A DNA stretch of 64,000 nucleotides from an uncultured Robinsoniella sp. (GTDB taxonomy: Bacteria; Bacillota; Clostridia; Lachnospirales; Lachnospiraceae). The position numbers were made by a program, and so were the translations under genes. Of the stretch, positions 51,848 through 61,280 are shown in pieces. The stretch's first letter is position 1. Each line of letters begins with the position of its first letter. Under the pieces are notes generated by a model that made no database searches, was not told the origin of the DNA, and worked only from the letters and a program-made list of their open reading frames with translations. The stretch is taken from positions 1 through 64,000 of the forward strand of contig UQGG01000009.1 in the NCBI GenBank assembly GCA_900540475.1, in the 5' to 3' direction.

Positions 51848-53146
51848 TCACTCCAGATCCGGCAGCCACATCCTGTTTGCCTCTATCATCTCATCGCACA
51901 TCGCCCTGATATCATCCAGGCTTAACTCCGCAGCAGTATGCGGATCTAACATAGCCGCGTGATACACATGTTCCCTGCGTCCGGTCAATGCTGCTTCAAT
52001 GGTCAGATTCTGCACATTGATATTCGTCAGATTCAGTGCCGCACACTGTGGTGGAAGACTTCCCACATGGCATGGATGAATTCCCGTTCCGTCTACCAGA
52101 CAGGGTACTTCTACGCAGCAGTGATCCGGCAGATTACTGATATAACCCTCATTTTGAACATTGGCTGCAATCTTATATAGTTTTCCGGTAATAATGGATT
52201 CCAATATGTAAGATGCAAATTCTTTTGTTCTTTCATGATTGACTTCATGGTTATCAACCAGTTCCCTTTTCGCAGACTCCCAATAGGCAACCTGTGATTT
52301 CCCCCATTCCTTATACATATTCGTATGAAGTCCGAAGCGCTCTGTTAATTCCGGATAACTTTTCTTAATAAAGTAAGGCAAGTATTCCCCGCTGTGCTGG
52401 GTGGACTCCGTCACATAATAACCAAAGCGTTTCATAATCTCATAACGTACCATATCATCGTGTTTCTCTGTTCTTCTGCCTGCCCGCTCTTTAATTTCCG
52501 GGTAAAGATCCATGCCATTTCTCTTTACTCCCAGCAGCCATGCCTGGTGGTTGATGCCGGCGATCTCATATTCCACCTGATCGGTTTCCATTCCCAGACC
52601 TTTCAGAAGATCATGTGCACATACCTGCACGCTGTGGCACAAACCGATAGCCTGTATGGAAGAGTTTCTCTGGATGGCTCCTGTCACAATTGCCATTGGA
52701 TTCGTATAGTTCAATAACAGTGCATCCGGGCAGCATTCTTCCATGTCATCAGTGATTCCTTTCATAACAAGAATGGTGCGCAGTCCCCGGAAGATTCCTC
52801 CGATACCCAGGGTATCCGCATAGGTCTGTTTTAAGCCGTACTTAAGGGGAATCTCAAAATCATTGATCACACAGGGATCATAGCCTCCCACCTGAATGGC
52901 ATTGATTACAAAATCCGCTCCTTTCAGCGCCTCTCTCTGGGTGTCATAGGCTTTTACCTTCGCCCTGCCCTGATTTACGTTCTGATTCAGATTCTGCAAC
53001 ATTTTTTCAGCCAGATACAGTTTTTCTTTGTCAATATCCAAAAGCGCAAATTCACTGTTTTGAAGACAGGGCGTCATCATACAGTCTCCTATCAGATTTT
53101 TAACAAATATAATACTTCCAGCTCCAATAAATACGATTTTAACCAT
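51848..53146 (-). CDS. GH4-family glycosidase (alpha-galactosidase/alpha-galacturonidase type, LplD/MelA-like)
   Basis: 432 residues. VKIVFIGAGSIIFVKNLIGD is the NAD-binding loop of GH4 enzymes, which use NAD and Mn2+ in an oxidation-elimination mechanism. GLCHSVQ near 170 is the CHS(V) motif seen in MelA and LplD, with the metal-binding cysteine and histidine; GINHQAWLL near 199 and the ALLLNYTNPMAIVTGAI near 145 fit. The CHSV form favours galactosidase or galacturonidase over 6-phospho-glycosidase. The ATG at 53146 follows AAGGAG. It follows the second LplABC set (55131-54185) and may form part of that operon. Confidence 0.85.
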   Translation of the reverse strand: MVKIVFIGAGSIIFVKNLIGDCMMTPCLQNSEFALLDIDKEKLYLAEKMLQNLNQNVNQGRAKVKAYDTQREALKGADFVINAIQVGGYDPCVINDFEIPLKYGLKQTYADTLGIGGIFRGLRTILVMKGITDDMEECCPDALLLNYTNPMAIVTGAIQRNSSIQAIGLCHSVQVCAHDLLKGLGMETDQVEYEIAGINHQAWLLGVKRNGMDLYPEIKERAGRRTEKHDDMVRYEIMKRFGYYVTESTQHSGEYLPYFIKKSYPELTERFGLHTNMYKEWGKSQVAYWESAKRELVDNHEVNHERTKEFASYILESIITGKLYKIAANVQNEGYISNLPDHCCVEVPCLVDGTGIHPCHVGSLPPQCAALNLTNINVQNLTIEAALTGRREHVYHAAMLDPHTAAELSLDDIRAMCDEMIEANRMWLPDLE

Positions 53147-53303
53147 GTTTATATATCTCCTTGTCATTTTCTATATTACAAAATTAACTATCATTTGGAC
53201 TAATTCATAATCTTTTGTTCTTCTTAATTCCATCATTAATTGACATTCACACTTCCTGTTTCTATATAACTTATCACTAATACTTCATAATTCCTGTAAT
53301 TAA

Positions 53304-54185
53304 TCACCCCTTCACACTCCCTACCACAAGTCCTTCCGTAAAATACTTCTGCAGGAATGGATAGACACACAGTATGGGAAGAGCTGCTACGAATGCCTGG
53401 GCTGCTTTCTGGGTTCGGTTGGAAACCTCTCCCATGGTCAGGATATTACTGGCACTCATAAGTGACATATCCTGATTCACAATGACGGTCTGCAAATAGC
53501 TCTGCAGCGGATATTTAGAAGGACTGTTCATTAAAAGCAATCCGTCAAACCAGGAATTCCAGTTTGTTACGATACAGAATAGTGCTATTGTAGCAATCGC
53601 CGGCTTGGATAGCGGTACCACGATCTGAAATAAGATCCTCCAGTGTGATGCCCCGTCTATGGATGCCGCCTCCTCCAGTTCAACCGGAAGCTGGCGAAAG
53701 AAATTCATTAAAATAATGGTATTATAAGCAGATACTGCATTGGGCAGCACCAGCGCCCAGAAACTGTTAATGAGCTTCAGATCCGATATCGCCATATACC
53801 AGGGGATCAGGCCTCCGCTGAACAGCATGGTGAACACCAGGATACTGGTATATACTTTTCGTCCCCGGAACTTATTGTCTGACTTGGACAGGGGATATGC
53901 CATCAGTATCGTCAATAGCAGGCTGAAGGGAACTGCCACCACAACTCTTTTCACCGCCACCCAGAATGCCTCCCAGAATTCCGACTTTTTCAGGACAAAT
54001 TCATAAGATTTCAGGCTGAAGTCCACCGGGAGGAAGCTGACCATGCCGCTTCCTGCGGCTGAACTGGAGCTAAAGGAGATTGCCAGAATATTTAGCAGCG
54101 GCAGCAGACACAACAGTGCCAGCAGTATCAGGATCATCATATTGCAGATGTTGAATATTTTTTTACCGATTGATTCCTTTTTCAT
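53304..54185 (-). CDS. Oligosaccharide ABC transporter permease, LplC type (second set)
   Basis: 293 residues, six membrane segments starting at about 13-34. The EAA loop is LEEAASIDGASHWRILFQIVVPLSKPAIATI near 167-197; the C-terminus YFTEGLVVGSVKG is the standard LplC end. AGGAGA precedes the ATG. It lies 15 bases after the paired permease gene. Between its stop and the GH4 gene are 157 bases of AT-rich sequence with no evident terminator. Confidence 0.9.
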   Translation of the reverse strand: MKKESIGKKIFNICNMMILILLALLCLLPLLNILAISFSSSSAAGSGMVSFLPVDFSLKSYEFVLKKSEFWEAFWVAVKRVVVAVPFSLLLTILMAYPLSKSDNKFRGRKVYTSILVFTMLFSGGLIPWYMAISDLKLINSFWALVLPNAVSAYNTIILMNFFRQLPVELEEAASIDGASHWRILFQIVVPLSKPAIATIALFCIVTNWNSWFDGLLLMNSPSKYPLQSYLQTVIVNQDMSLMSASNILTMGEVSNRTQKAAQAFVAALPILCVYPFLQKYFTEGLVVGSVKG

Positions 54186-54200
54186 GATCTGGTCTCCTTT

Positions 54201-55100
54201 CTAAAAAATCCGGTAATCACTGGTTTTATTGGCTAATTTATAAGACAATACCACTAGTGCAGTAGAAACAAGTGACTTAAACAATCCAACTGCAGTAGCA
54301 ACCCCATACTGTGCATCATGCATGCCAAGACGATATACCAGGGTATCCAGGATATCTCCTGTAGCATAAACCTGGGGACTGTATAAATTATATATCTGCT
54401 CAAAACTCAGATTGAGTACGGAACCCATATTCAATATCAGCATCAGGGTTGCAATGGGCATGACAGCCGGCAGTGTAACTACCAGCGTCTGCCGCCACCT
54501 GCCTGCCCCATCAACGGAAGCAGCTTCATACAGCGTTGGATCAATTCCCACAATGGCTGCAAGATATACAATGGTTCCAAAACCAAATTCTTTCCAGGTT
54601 TCCGTAATTGCCATGGTATAGGGAAACCACTTGGGATCGCCTAAAAAGAAGACGGAATCAATACCGATGCTGTTTAAAAAACCATTTAAAATACCAGTAG
54701 ACGGTGATAATACATCGATGAAAATTCCGCTCAAAATAACCCAGGACAAAAAGTGTGGAAAATAAATAATGGTCTGAATACTCTTCTTTAAGAATTTTCT
54801 TCGAAGTTCATTTAGCATCAGTGCAACAATCACCGGGATCACAACGCCCAGCACCAGCTTTAACAATGAGATAAAAAAAGTATTCCATATTACTTTTTCA
54901 ATATCAGGGATATCAGCCAGGTAACTGAAATTCTCAAGCCCAACCCATTTTGACCCGAATATGCCCTTGCGGGGCGAGAATTTCTGAAAGGCCATTACAA
55001 TTCCGATCATGGGTTTATAACAGAACAGCAGTACCAGAATCATTCCCGGAAGCATCATCAGATGCAGCGGCAGGTCTTTTATAAATTTATATTTCTTCAT
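54201..55100 (-). CDS. Oligosaccharide ABC transporter permease, LplB type (second set)
   Basis: 299 residues with six membrane segments. CYKPMIGIVMAFQKFSPRKGIFGSKWVGLENF near 27-58 is the LplB-type region. EAASVDGAGRWRQTLVVTLPAVMPI near 188-212 is the EAA loop. GGGAGG precedes the ATG. The gene follows the binding-protein gene by 30 bases. No ATPase is encoded nearby. Confidence 0.9.
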   Translation of the reverse strand: MKKYKFIKDLPLHLMMLPGMILVLLFCYKPMIGIVMAFQKFSPRKGIFGSKWVGLENFSYLADIPDIEKVIWNTFFISLLKLVLGVVIPVIVALMLNELRRKFLKKSIQTIIYFPHFLSWVILSGIFIDVLSPSTGILNGFLNSIGIDSVFFLGDPKWFPYTMAITETWKEFGFGTIVYLAAIVGIDPTLYEAASVDGAGRWRQTLVVTLPAVMPIATLMLILNMGSVLNLSFEQIYNLYSPQVYATGDILDTLVYRLGMHDAQYGVATAVGLFKSLVSTALVVLSYKLANKTSDYRIF

Positions 55101-55130
55101 CTTAGATTCCTCCCAGAGATCTGTGGGGTT

Positions 55131-56804
55131 TTACCGGTTTGCCAGCCATTCATTTACTTCTTCGGTAATGGTGCTTCCTCCCAGGTTCTCCCAGTTTTTT
55201 ACAAAATTATCAAATTCCGAAATGTCTGCATTTCCCGTAATGATTTTTGAAAATGTTTCCAATTGGAGTTTTTCTAATGTAGCATTTTTTTCAGCCATTC
55301 CATCCGTTGGTGCACCAAAGTACTGGTCTACCAGAACATTGTCATTAGCTACATATTCATTGATCACTGCCAGACCGCTGTCCGGACCATACATCATATA
55401 ACTGCCCCAGGAGTTCATGTCCCCATTCAGATAACTCTCGCAATTGTCGTAGTAGCCTTTTTCTTCTACATTCAATGGGGAAGTATCCTTGCTTTTAAGC
55501 GCTGCCGTCACTTTTTTCTGGGCATCCAGATTTTTCATCGGCGGCTCCCCATAGGTATACGCATAGTTAAATATCGCAACATTATCCTTATCTACATTGT
55601 AAACGGATGGTTCTGCCGTTTCCCCAAAGTTCTTTTCCAATACCAGGTTATACATTTTTACAGCTGCTTCCGGGTTTTTGCATTCTTTGCTTACGACCGT
55701 ATAGTAAGTCGTAGCAAATGGTGCCATTACTTTCGCCGGTTCTTCATCCACAGACATCACCTGATATGCCTGCCACTTTGCATCAGGATTACTAACCACC
55801 CCATCCTGCAGCCAGCCATTTCCGCTGTTCCAGAAATAGCCATACAGCATACCGGTTTTTCCACTGTTCACATCTTCACTGACTTTAGCGGCATCTTTTA
55901 CCCCGAATTCCATATCGATGACGCCTTCTTTATATAGCGCCTGAAGTTCTGAAAGTGCTTCTTTCATCTCAGGCTGCACACCGCCATAGGCAAGTTTCCC
56001 ATCCTTATCTTTGATCCAGATTGTGGGGTAAGCATGGTAACCGTTAAAGAATCCGTCCAGTACTGCATAGGGAAGATTATTTTTTGCCACAATTCCTTTA
56101 TTTACAGCCAGACCATAAGTATCTTTCTCCCCATTTCCATCCGGGTCTTCATTGGCAAATGCCCTTGCGATTTTCAACACATCATCCATATTTTTGGGTT
56201 CTTCCAGGTTCAGTTTTTCTAGCCAGTCTGTACGGATCCAGAGCACCTCCGCAGATCCATAACCCGACTGGATATGGGGCAGCCCATAGAGTTTTCCATC
56301 AAAGGTTGCAGATTCCATTGCACTTCCACCGTCATCATGGAGCACTTTATCCGTGAAATCTGATTTATAGGCATCATAGACATCCGTCAGATCAGCCAGC
56401 ATATCATCTTCTACCATGCGTTTCAGCTGACCTGCATCCACCCACATCAGATCCGGCACCTCCGTTACTATGGAAGCATTTAATTTTTGTGCGTATTGCG
56501 ACTGTGGGGTAGTCCAGAGATAGTCCAGTTTTATATTCAAATCATCTGCGTAGGCTCTGGACCACACATTATTATCAATGGATTCTCCTTCTGCAAATTC
56601 CATTCCGTCCGGCTGATATCTAACCGCGGTTAAGGTGACCGGCTCGTTGTACTTTCCCAGGGGTTCTGCCTTTTCAGCCGCCAGGGATTCTTCCTGGGTT
56701 TCCGTTTTCCCGGTACTATCCGTATGATCTGTTTTCCCGGAACAGCCGGCAAGCGCCGCCGTCATTGTAATGCCCAATATCATACATAACACTTTCTTCT
56801 TCAT
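55131..56804 (-). CDS. Extracellular solute-binding lipoprotein, LplA type (second set)
   Basis: 557 residues. Signal peptide MKKKVLCMILGITMTAALAGC with the lipobox cysteine at about 21, then a Thr/Asp/Ser/Glu linker. The mature protein has ASIVTEVPDLMWVDAGQLKRM near 117 and GKLYGLPHIQSGYGSAEVLWIRTDWLEKLNLEEP near 172-206, the mixed acidic/aromatic pattern of family 1 oligosaccharide-binding proteins. The ATG at 56804 follows GGAGG by eight bases. It is the first gene of the second importer operon. The YesM/YesN pair is divergent and probably controls it. Confidence 0.9.
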   Translation of the reverse strand: MKKKVLCMILGITMTAALAGCSGKTDHTDSTGKTETQEESLAAEKAEPLGKYNEPVTLTAVRYQPDGMEFAEGESIDNNVWSRAYADDLNIKLDYLWTTPQSQYAQKLNASIVTEVPDLMWVDAGQLKRMVEDDMLADLTDVYDAYKSDFTDKVLHDDGGSAMESATFDGKLYGLPHIQSGYGSAEVLWIRTDWLEKLNLEEPKNMDDVLKIARAFANEDPDGNGEKDTYGLAVNKGIVAKNNLPYAVLDGFFNGYHAYPTIWIKDKDGKLAYGGVQPEMKEALSELQALYKEGVIDMEFGVKDAAKVSEDVNSGKTGMLYGYFWNSGNGWLQDGVVSNPDAKWQAYQVMSVDEEPAKVMAPFATTYYTVVSKECKNPEAAVKMYNLVLEKNFGETAEPSVYNVDKDNVAIFNYAYTYGEPPMKNLDAQKKVTAALKSKDTSPLNVEEKGYYDNCESYLNGDMNSWGSYMMYGPDSGLAVINEYVANDNVLVDQYFGAPTDGMAEKNATLEKLQLETFSKIITGNADISEFDNFVKNWENLGGSTITEEVNEWLANR

Positions 56805-56860
56805 GAACTTACCTCCATATTTTATAACTGTCATTTACGAGTGACGTTTTTCATATTCAC

Positions 56861-56906
56861 ATTTTACTGAACCGGCAAATAAATGTAAATGCCTCATATT
56901 TACATT
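56861..56906 (-). promoter_or_regulatory. Promoter and inverted repeat before the second LplA gene
   Basis: On the minus strand TTTACA (complement of 56884-56889), 17 bases, TAAAAT (complement of 56861-56866). The -35 lies in an inverted repeat, AATGTAAAT (56882-56890) with ATTTACATT (56898-56906), seven bases apart. This is a candidate site for the YesN-type regulator at 58856. Confidence 0.62.
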
Positions 56907-56993
56907 CCTTGCTTTAAATATACTTAATTTCCGCTAATTGTAAATAAGTAAAAAAAGAGCAAGAGTACAGGTAAATATCAGGCAATCGGTAAA

Positions 56994-57022
56994 TTGTTTT
57001 TCCAAACCTCCTATGATAAAAT
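56994..57022 (+). promoter_or_regulatory. Promoter of the YesM/YesN pair
   Basis: TTGTTT (56994-56999), 17 bases, TAAAAT (57017-57022), 33 bases before the ATG at 57056. Confidence 0.55.
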
Positions 57023-57055
57023 AAAGTCAATGTTACTGTCAGGAGGATTCCTATT

Positions 57056-58750
57056 ATGAAAGTAAAAAAACCTGCCCCCTCCATCTCATTGAAAATAATA
57101 CTGGTTTTCCTGCTGCTGTTTATTCCCGTCATTCTTATGGGCAGTAATATATACGGCAGAGGCTATCGGATCATTAAAAATGAGATCGAAAATTCTTCCA
57201 ATGCCCAGCTTACCCTGTACGCAAAGTCACTGGAAGACGAAGTTCTGCGGATTCAAAAACTGCAATCCGAATATGTAATGGAAAAAGATCTGGATTACCT
57301 TATCAACACATATTCCATTTTAGACCAGTACGAACGCTCCAAATACCTGCTGCAGATTCAGGAACGGCTGCGTATACTGAATGAAAGCAGTAAATTTATC
57401 GATACCATAACGGTACATATTCCCTCCCTGGAAAAAACAATTTCCTCTTCCCGGGGAATTGATCCTCTGTGGAAAAACTGGGAATCGGCACAAACCCGGC
57501 TGGATCACATCAGCAGTTCCGGGCTTACTTATGAAAACGGCTGTATTTATATGAACATGCAATATCCCGTAAATGTACCAGAAGGCAGACAGCCTCTGTT
57601 CATTATGGAAATATCCCTGTCAAACGCCCAGATTCTGAAAATGCTGGAAGGCTTTAATCAGTATCCCGACAGCAGCATTTTCCTGACAGATGATTCACAC
57701 CAGTATCTGCTGGCTACAGACCCGAATGCGCTAAATGCAAGCCCGGCTGACTCCCTTCCCGGCTACATAAAGGACAGCAAAAAGCAGGTAATCACCACTG
57801 CTGCCCTGAATACATTGGGGCTGCGGCTGGTATCTGTGGTTCCCACTGCACATATTTACGGCAACATAACAAACTACCGGTTTTTCTTTTTCTGTTATGT
57901 CGTTCTGGCGGTTATAATCATTATTGCATTTGGACTGTTTATCCACCGCATGATTCATCGTCCGGTAAACAACTTAATCCAGGCAATTAAAAAAGTGGAA
58001 CAGGGCGATTATTCCGCCTCCGTAACAAACAAAAATGAAGATGAGTTCCATTACCTGAACCATTCTTTTAATAAAATGACGCAAAATCTTCAGGAACTGA
58101 TTCACCAGGTCTATGAACAGAAAATTTTAACGCAGCGTGCCGAGTTAAAACAGCTTCAGTCACAGATCAACCCTCATTTTTTATACAATAGTTTCTTTAA
58201 TATTTACCGGCTTGCCAAGGATGAGGACTACGAAAATATTACAGCATTTTCCCAGTATCTTGGTACCTATTATCAATACATCACACGAAATGCAAATATG
58301 GAAGTAATGCTTGTGGATGAATATAACCATGCAAAAACCTATTGCAGTATCCAGCAGATGCGTTTCCATAACCGTCTGAACCTCCGGTTAGACTCACTGC
58401 CCGAGGCTTACCAGAGCTGCTGCGTACCCAGGTTAATCATTCAGCCTATCATAGAAAATGCCTTTGAACACGGGCTAAAGGAAGTGGAATCACCGCAGCT
58501 TACAATCACTTTTACAGAAAATAAGCAGGAATTGTGCATCTGCATTGCCGATAACGGGCCTCCGTTGCCTGAGGATGTCTTCCTGGGATTACAGCAAAAG
58601 CTTGTTTCAACAGATACTTCCCTGGAAACGACAGCGATCATTAATATCCACCGCAGGCTTCAGCTAAAATTCGGTTCAGCCGCAGGGCTTCAATTATCCT
58701 ATGGGGCTTTAGGGGGCATTCAGATTATAGTCCATATTCCTGTACAGTAG
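57056..58750 (+). CDS. Sensor histidine kinase, YesM type
   Basis: 564 residues. Membrane helices at about 13-33 and 277-299 flank an extracellular sensor domain. A HAMP domain follows (MIHRPVNNLIQAIKKVEQGDY near 300-320). The His_kinase motif LQSQINPHFLYNSFFNIYRLA lies near 365-385. The ATPase domain has IIENAFEHGLKEVE near 464 and CIADNGPPLPEDV near 500. This is the kinase of YesM/YesN two-component systems, which respond to extracellular sugars and activate LplABC-type operons. AGGAGG precedes the ATG. The partner regulator starts 105 bases downstream. Confidence 0.92.
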   Translation: MKVKKPAPSISLKIILVFLLLFIPVILMGSNIYGRGYRIIKNEIENSSNAQLTLYAKSLEDEVLRIQKLQSEYVMEKDLDYLINTYSILDQYERSKYLLQIQERLRILNESSKFIDTITVHIPSLEKTISSSRGIDPLWKNWESAQTRLDHISSSGLTYENGCIYMNMQYPVNVPEGRQPLFIMEISLSNAQILKMLEGFNQYPDSSIFLTDDSHQYLLATDPNALNASPADSLPGYIKDSKKQVITTAALNTLGLRLVSVVPTAHIYGNITNYRFFFFCYVVLAVIIIIAFGLFIHRMIHRPVNNLIQAIKKVEQGDYSASVTNKNEDEFHYLNHSFNKMTQNLQELIHQVYEQKILTQRAELKQLQSQINPHFLYNSFFNIYRLAKDEDYENITAFSQYLGTYYQYITRNANMEVMLVDEYNHAKTYCSIQQMRFHNRLNLRLDSLPEAYQSCCVPRLIIQPIIENAFEHGLKEVESPQLTITFTENKQELCICIADNGPPLPEDVFLGLQQKLVSTDTSLETTAIINIHRRLQLKFGSAAGLQLSYGALGGIQIIVHIPVQ

Positions 58751-58793
58751 CGTAATTGAACACATGTCCCAAAACAGGAACGCCCAGCTGTCA

Positions 58794-58824
58794 GATAGCA
58801 ATTTTCAAACACGCTTTAAAACGT
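58794..58824 (+). repeat. Dispersed palindromic element, copy 2
   Basis: GATAGCAATTTTCAAACACG plus CTTTAAAACGT, matching 21195-21226 and 61209-61237. It lies in the 105-base gap between the kinase and regulator genes. Confidence 0.65.
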
Positions 58825-58855
58825 ATTTTAATGCATTATTCAGGAGGAAATACAA

Positions 58856-60475
58856 ATGTATAAACTTATGATCGTAGATGACGAGGCATTTATAGCTGAC
58901 GGCCTCTATCGGACCTTTTTAAATCTGCAGGAAATTTCACTGGATGTATACCGTTGTTATTCCGCAAAGTCAGCGCTGGCAATCCTGGATCAATACCGTA
59001 TGGATATTGTCATTACAGATATCAATATGCCGGGTCTCTCCGGACTTGACATGCTAAAAGAAATAAAACTGCGCTGGCCGGACTGCCGCACCATCATATT
59101 GTCCGGTTATAACGAATTTGACTATGCTCAGACTGCACTCCGCTATGGCGCTGATTTCTACATACTAAAAAGTGACGGGGATCAGGTTCTGATTGATGCG
59201 GTAAAAAGCTGTATTTCAAAAATAGAGGCATCCATCAAAGAAATAAAATGGAAAGAAGACGTAAATGCAGCATTGAGAAAAGCAGCCCCGATCTTGCAGC
59301 AAAACTTTATCCGCCAGCTATTATCAGGAGAGATTCCCGCTGCAGATATACTTGCCGCAAAATTTACAGAGCTGCAGATTCCACTGAGTCCTGATGCCCC
59401 GGTCCATCTTACAGCTGCCCGTCTGGATACACCGGATAATGGTTTCCTGGAGACATCCGGTACCATAAACACCGCTATTGACAGCATTTTCAAACAGACA
59501 ACTGCTGCAAGATTACAAAGCATCCCCTTCGTCCTGGAAAATACCAGATACATGCTTTGGATCATACAAGCCCGAAATACCAAAATATCCACAGAAATTA
59601 CCGTAAATTATATCAATGGTATTTTGGAAACAGTACAGAACTATTGCCGTTATGCGTTGAATCTGTCCGTGTCCTTCCTGCTGGAACCTGCCGCCATACC
59701 TTTTGAAGAATTGCCCCGCTACTATCAAAACCTGCATTTTATCCTGATGCATAAATTGAACCCGGCAGAAGAAATGGTACTGGGCAATACGATTTTCTAC
59801 CTTACACCAACCGAAAATGACTTCCACACCAATGAGCTGCTGCTGTCCATCGGCAGACTCTCCCAGCTGCTGGAATGCCAGAATAAAAAAGAGTTTCTGG
59901 ATCTCTTTCAGAAACTGCTGAACAAAATGATGAATTTTTCCGACACGGAAACGCAGATCCTCCTATACCATAACCTAAGTTCCATATTATTAAATCAGAT
60001 TATACAATCCAATAAATACGAAGATTTTATTGAGCACTTTCAAAATATCTCCATCTTTTCACTGTCCTGTGAGCATTGGGATATTAACCTGTATGAAAAA
60101 TTTCTGGAAATTGCAGATTGGATCTTCTTTACGGATGACGCGGAAAACAGCCTGCGCTATAAGCAAACGCTAGATACGATTCACAATTATATAGACCAGC
60201 ACTTAAGCGAATCAATCTCCCTTGCAGCGCTTGCAGAGCAGGTATATCTGAATCCGGTATATCTATCCCGGGCTTACAAACAAATCACCGGCCAGAATAT
60301 ATCGAAATATATCTCTGACCGGCGGATAGAGAAAGCACGCATTTTACTTGCTAACAGCAATTTGAAAATAAGTGAAATTGCCTGCCAGGTAGGATACGAA
60401 TCTCCGGCGCATTTTTCACGGATATTTAAGAAAATGACAGGGGTCACACCACAGGAATTTCGGGAACACAGCTAG
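58856..60475 (+). CDS. Response regulator with AraC-type DNA-binding domain, YesN type
   Basis: 539 residues. The receiver domain has the acidic pair in MIVDDEAF (8-9), phospho-accepting D55 in IVITDINMPGLSG and K at about 108 (YILKSDGD, where the usual KP is KS). A 280-residue linker follows, then two AraC helix-turn-helix units (SISLAALAEQVYLNPVYLSRAYKQITG near 452, LKISEIACQVGYESPAHFSRIFKKMTG near 500, ending TPQEFRE). AGGAGG precedes the ATG. It should be phosphorylated by the preceding kinase and activate the divergent LplABC/GH4 operon, possibly also the GH38 operons. Confidence 0.92.
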   Translation: MYKLMIVDDEAFIADGLYRTFLNLQEISLDVYRCYSAKSALAILDQYRMDIVITDINMPGLSGLDMLKEIKLRWPDCRTIILSGYNEFDYAQTALRYGADFYILKSDGDQVLIDAVKSCISKIEASIKEIKWKEDVNAALRKAAPILQQNFIRQLLSGEIPAADILAAKFTELQIPLSPDAPVHLTAARLDTPDNGFLETSGTINTAIDSIFKQTTAARLQSIPFVLENTRYMLWIIQARNTKISTEITVNYINGILETVQNYCRYALNLSVSFLLEPAAIPFEELPRYYQNLHFILMHKLNPAEEMVLGNTIFYLTPTENDFHTNELLLSIGRLSQLLECQNKKEFLDLFQKLLNKMMNFSDTETQILLYHNLSSILLNQIIQSNKYEDFIEHFQNISIFSLSCEHWDINLYEKFLEIADWIFFTDDAENSLRYKQTLDTIHNYIDQHLSESISLAALAEQVYLNPVYLSRAYKQITGQNISKYISDRRIEKARILLANSNLKISEIACQVGYESPAHFSRIFKKMTGVTPQEFREHS

Positions 60476-60486
60476 TACTACAGCAA

Positions 60487-61188
60487 CTAGTAGAGTGTTG
60501 CCCGCACATATGGTTCTGCATTCATTTCCGGCCATTGCGATAATGCCTGGATTTGATGCAGTAAATCAATATTGCCTACTATATCTTCTGCCGTAAGACC
60601 AAGCTGCTCCTGCTGTTGTTTTAAAAATGGTCTGTTGGATTCTGCACAGGAAAGCATTTGCGCAGAAAAATAATACGTCAGCAAATGCACTCTCTTTGTT
60701 TCATTTTGCCCCATCCACTTTTCCTTCTGCTCTTCCCACTCTTTTAGTGACTGGATGTTATCCAGCTGAGGTAAGATATATTCCGAAAAATCTCTATGCA
60801 ATGCTGACTTTATATCATCTAAATCCATATCCTGAGGCTGGTAATTTTTATAAGGATCTATACAGTACCCCATTCTTCCATTCCGATAAGGATGCAGCAT
60901 GCCACAGTCAGGCAATAGAATATCCTCTTTTACCGATCCTATTCCTCCCCACCAGTCTTTTAGATTCTGGCGGTCCTGCGCATCTTCATTTGACAGAATA
61001 CCGATATGAAACCAGAAGTCATATCCGGTTGCTTCAGAGTTAAATCTGGAGTTTTGCATCCGCAGAACCATACAGCACTCCCTGCACTGCTTATAATATG
61101 TTTGACCAATTTTAGAATAGCCTGCCTCTTTTATTGCAGGATTAATCGTTTCCCTCAGCACTATATTTCTTTTTTCTTTTCCTGTCAT
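60487..61188 (-). CDS. DUF4304-domain protein
   Basis: 233 residues. The N-terminal half follows the DUF4304 pattern: INPAIKEAGYSKIGQTYYKQ near 12-31, CMVLRMQNSRFNSEATGYDFWFHIGIL near 38-64. The role of this family is unknown; it is thought to be a small soluble domain. The ATG at 61188 is chosen because AAGGGAG precedes it; the frame is open five codons further. No partner is adjacent; it converges with the YesN gene. Confidence 0.72.
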   Translation of the reverse strand: MTGKEKRNIVLRETINPAIKEAGYSKIGQTYYKQCRECCMVLRMQNSRFNSEATGYDFWFHIGILSNEDAQDRQNLKDWWGGIGSVKEDILLPDCGMLHPYRNGRMGYCIDPYKNYQPQDMDLDDIKSALHRDFSEYILPQLDNIQSLKEWEEQKEKWMGQNETKRVHLLTYYFSAQMLSCAESNRPFLKQQQEQLGLTAEDIVGNIDLLHQIQALSQWPEMNAEPYVRATLY

Positions 61189-61208
61189 GAATACTCCCTT
61201 CACCGTAT

Positions 61209-61237
61209 GCTTAGAGCGTGTTTTAAAATTGCTTTCC
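61209..61237 (-). repeat. Dispersed palindromic element, copy 3 (inverted)
   Basis: On the minus strand GGAAAGCAATTTTAAAACAC plus GCTCTAAGC, matching the copies at 21195 and 58794. It lies directly upstream of the DUF4304 gene. Confidence 0.6.
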
Positions 61238-61280
61238 TGCCATCTTAAAATATCACTTGTGGAGCATATATTTCACCTTG

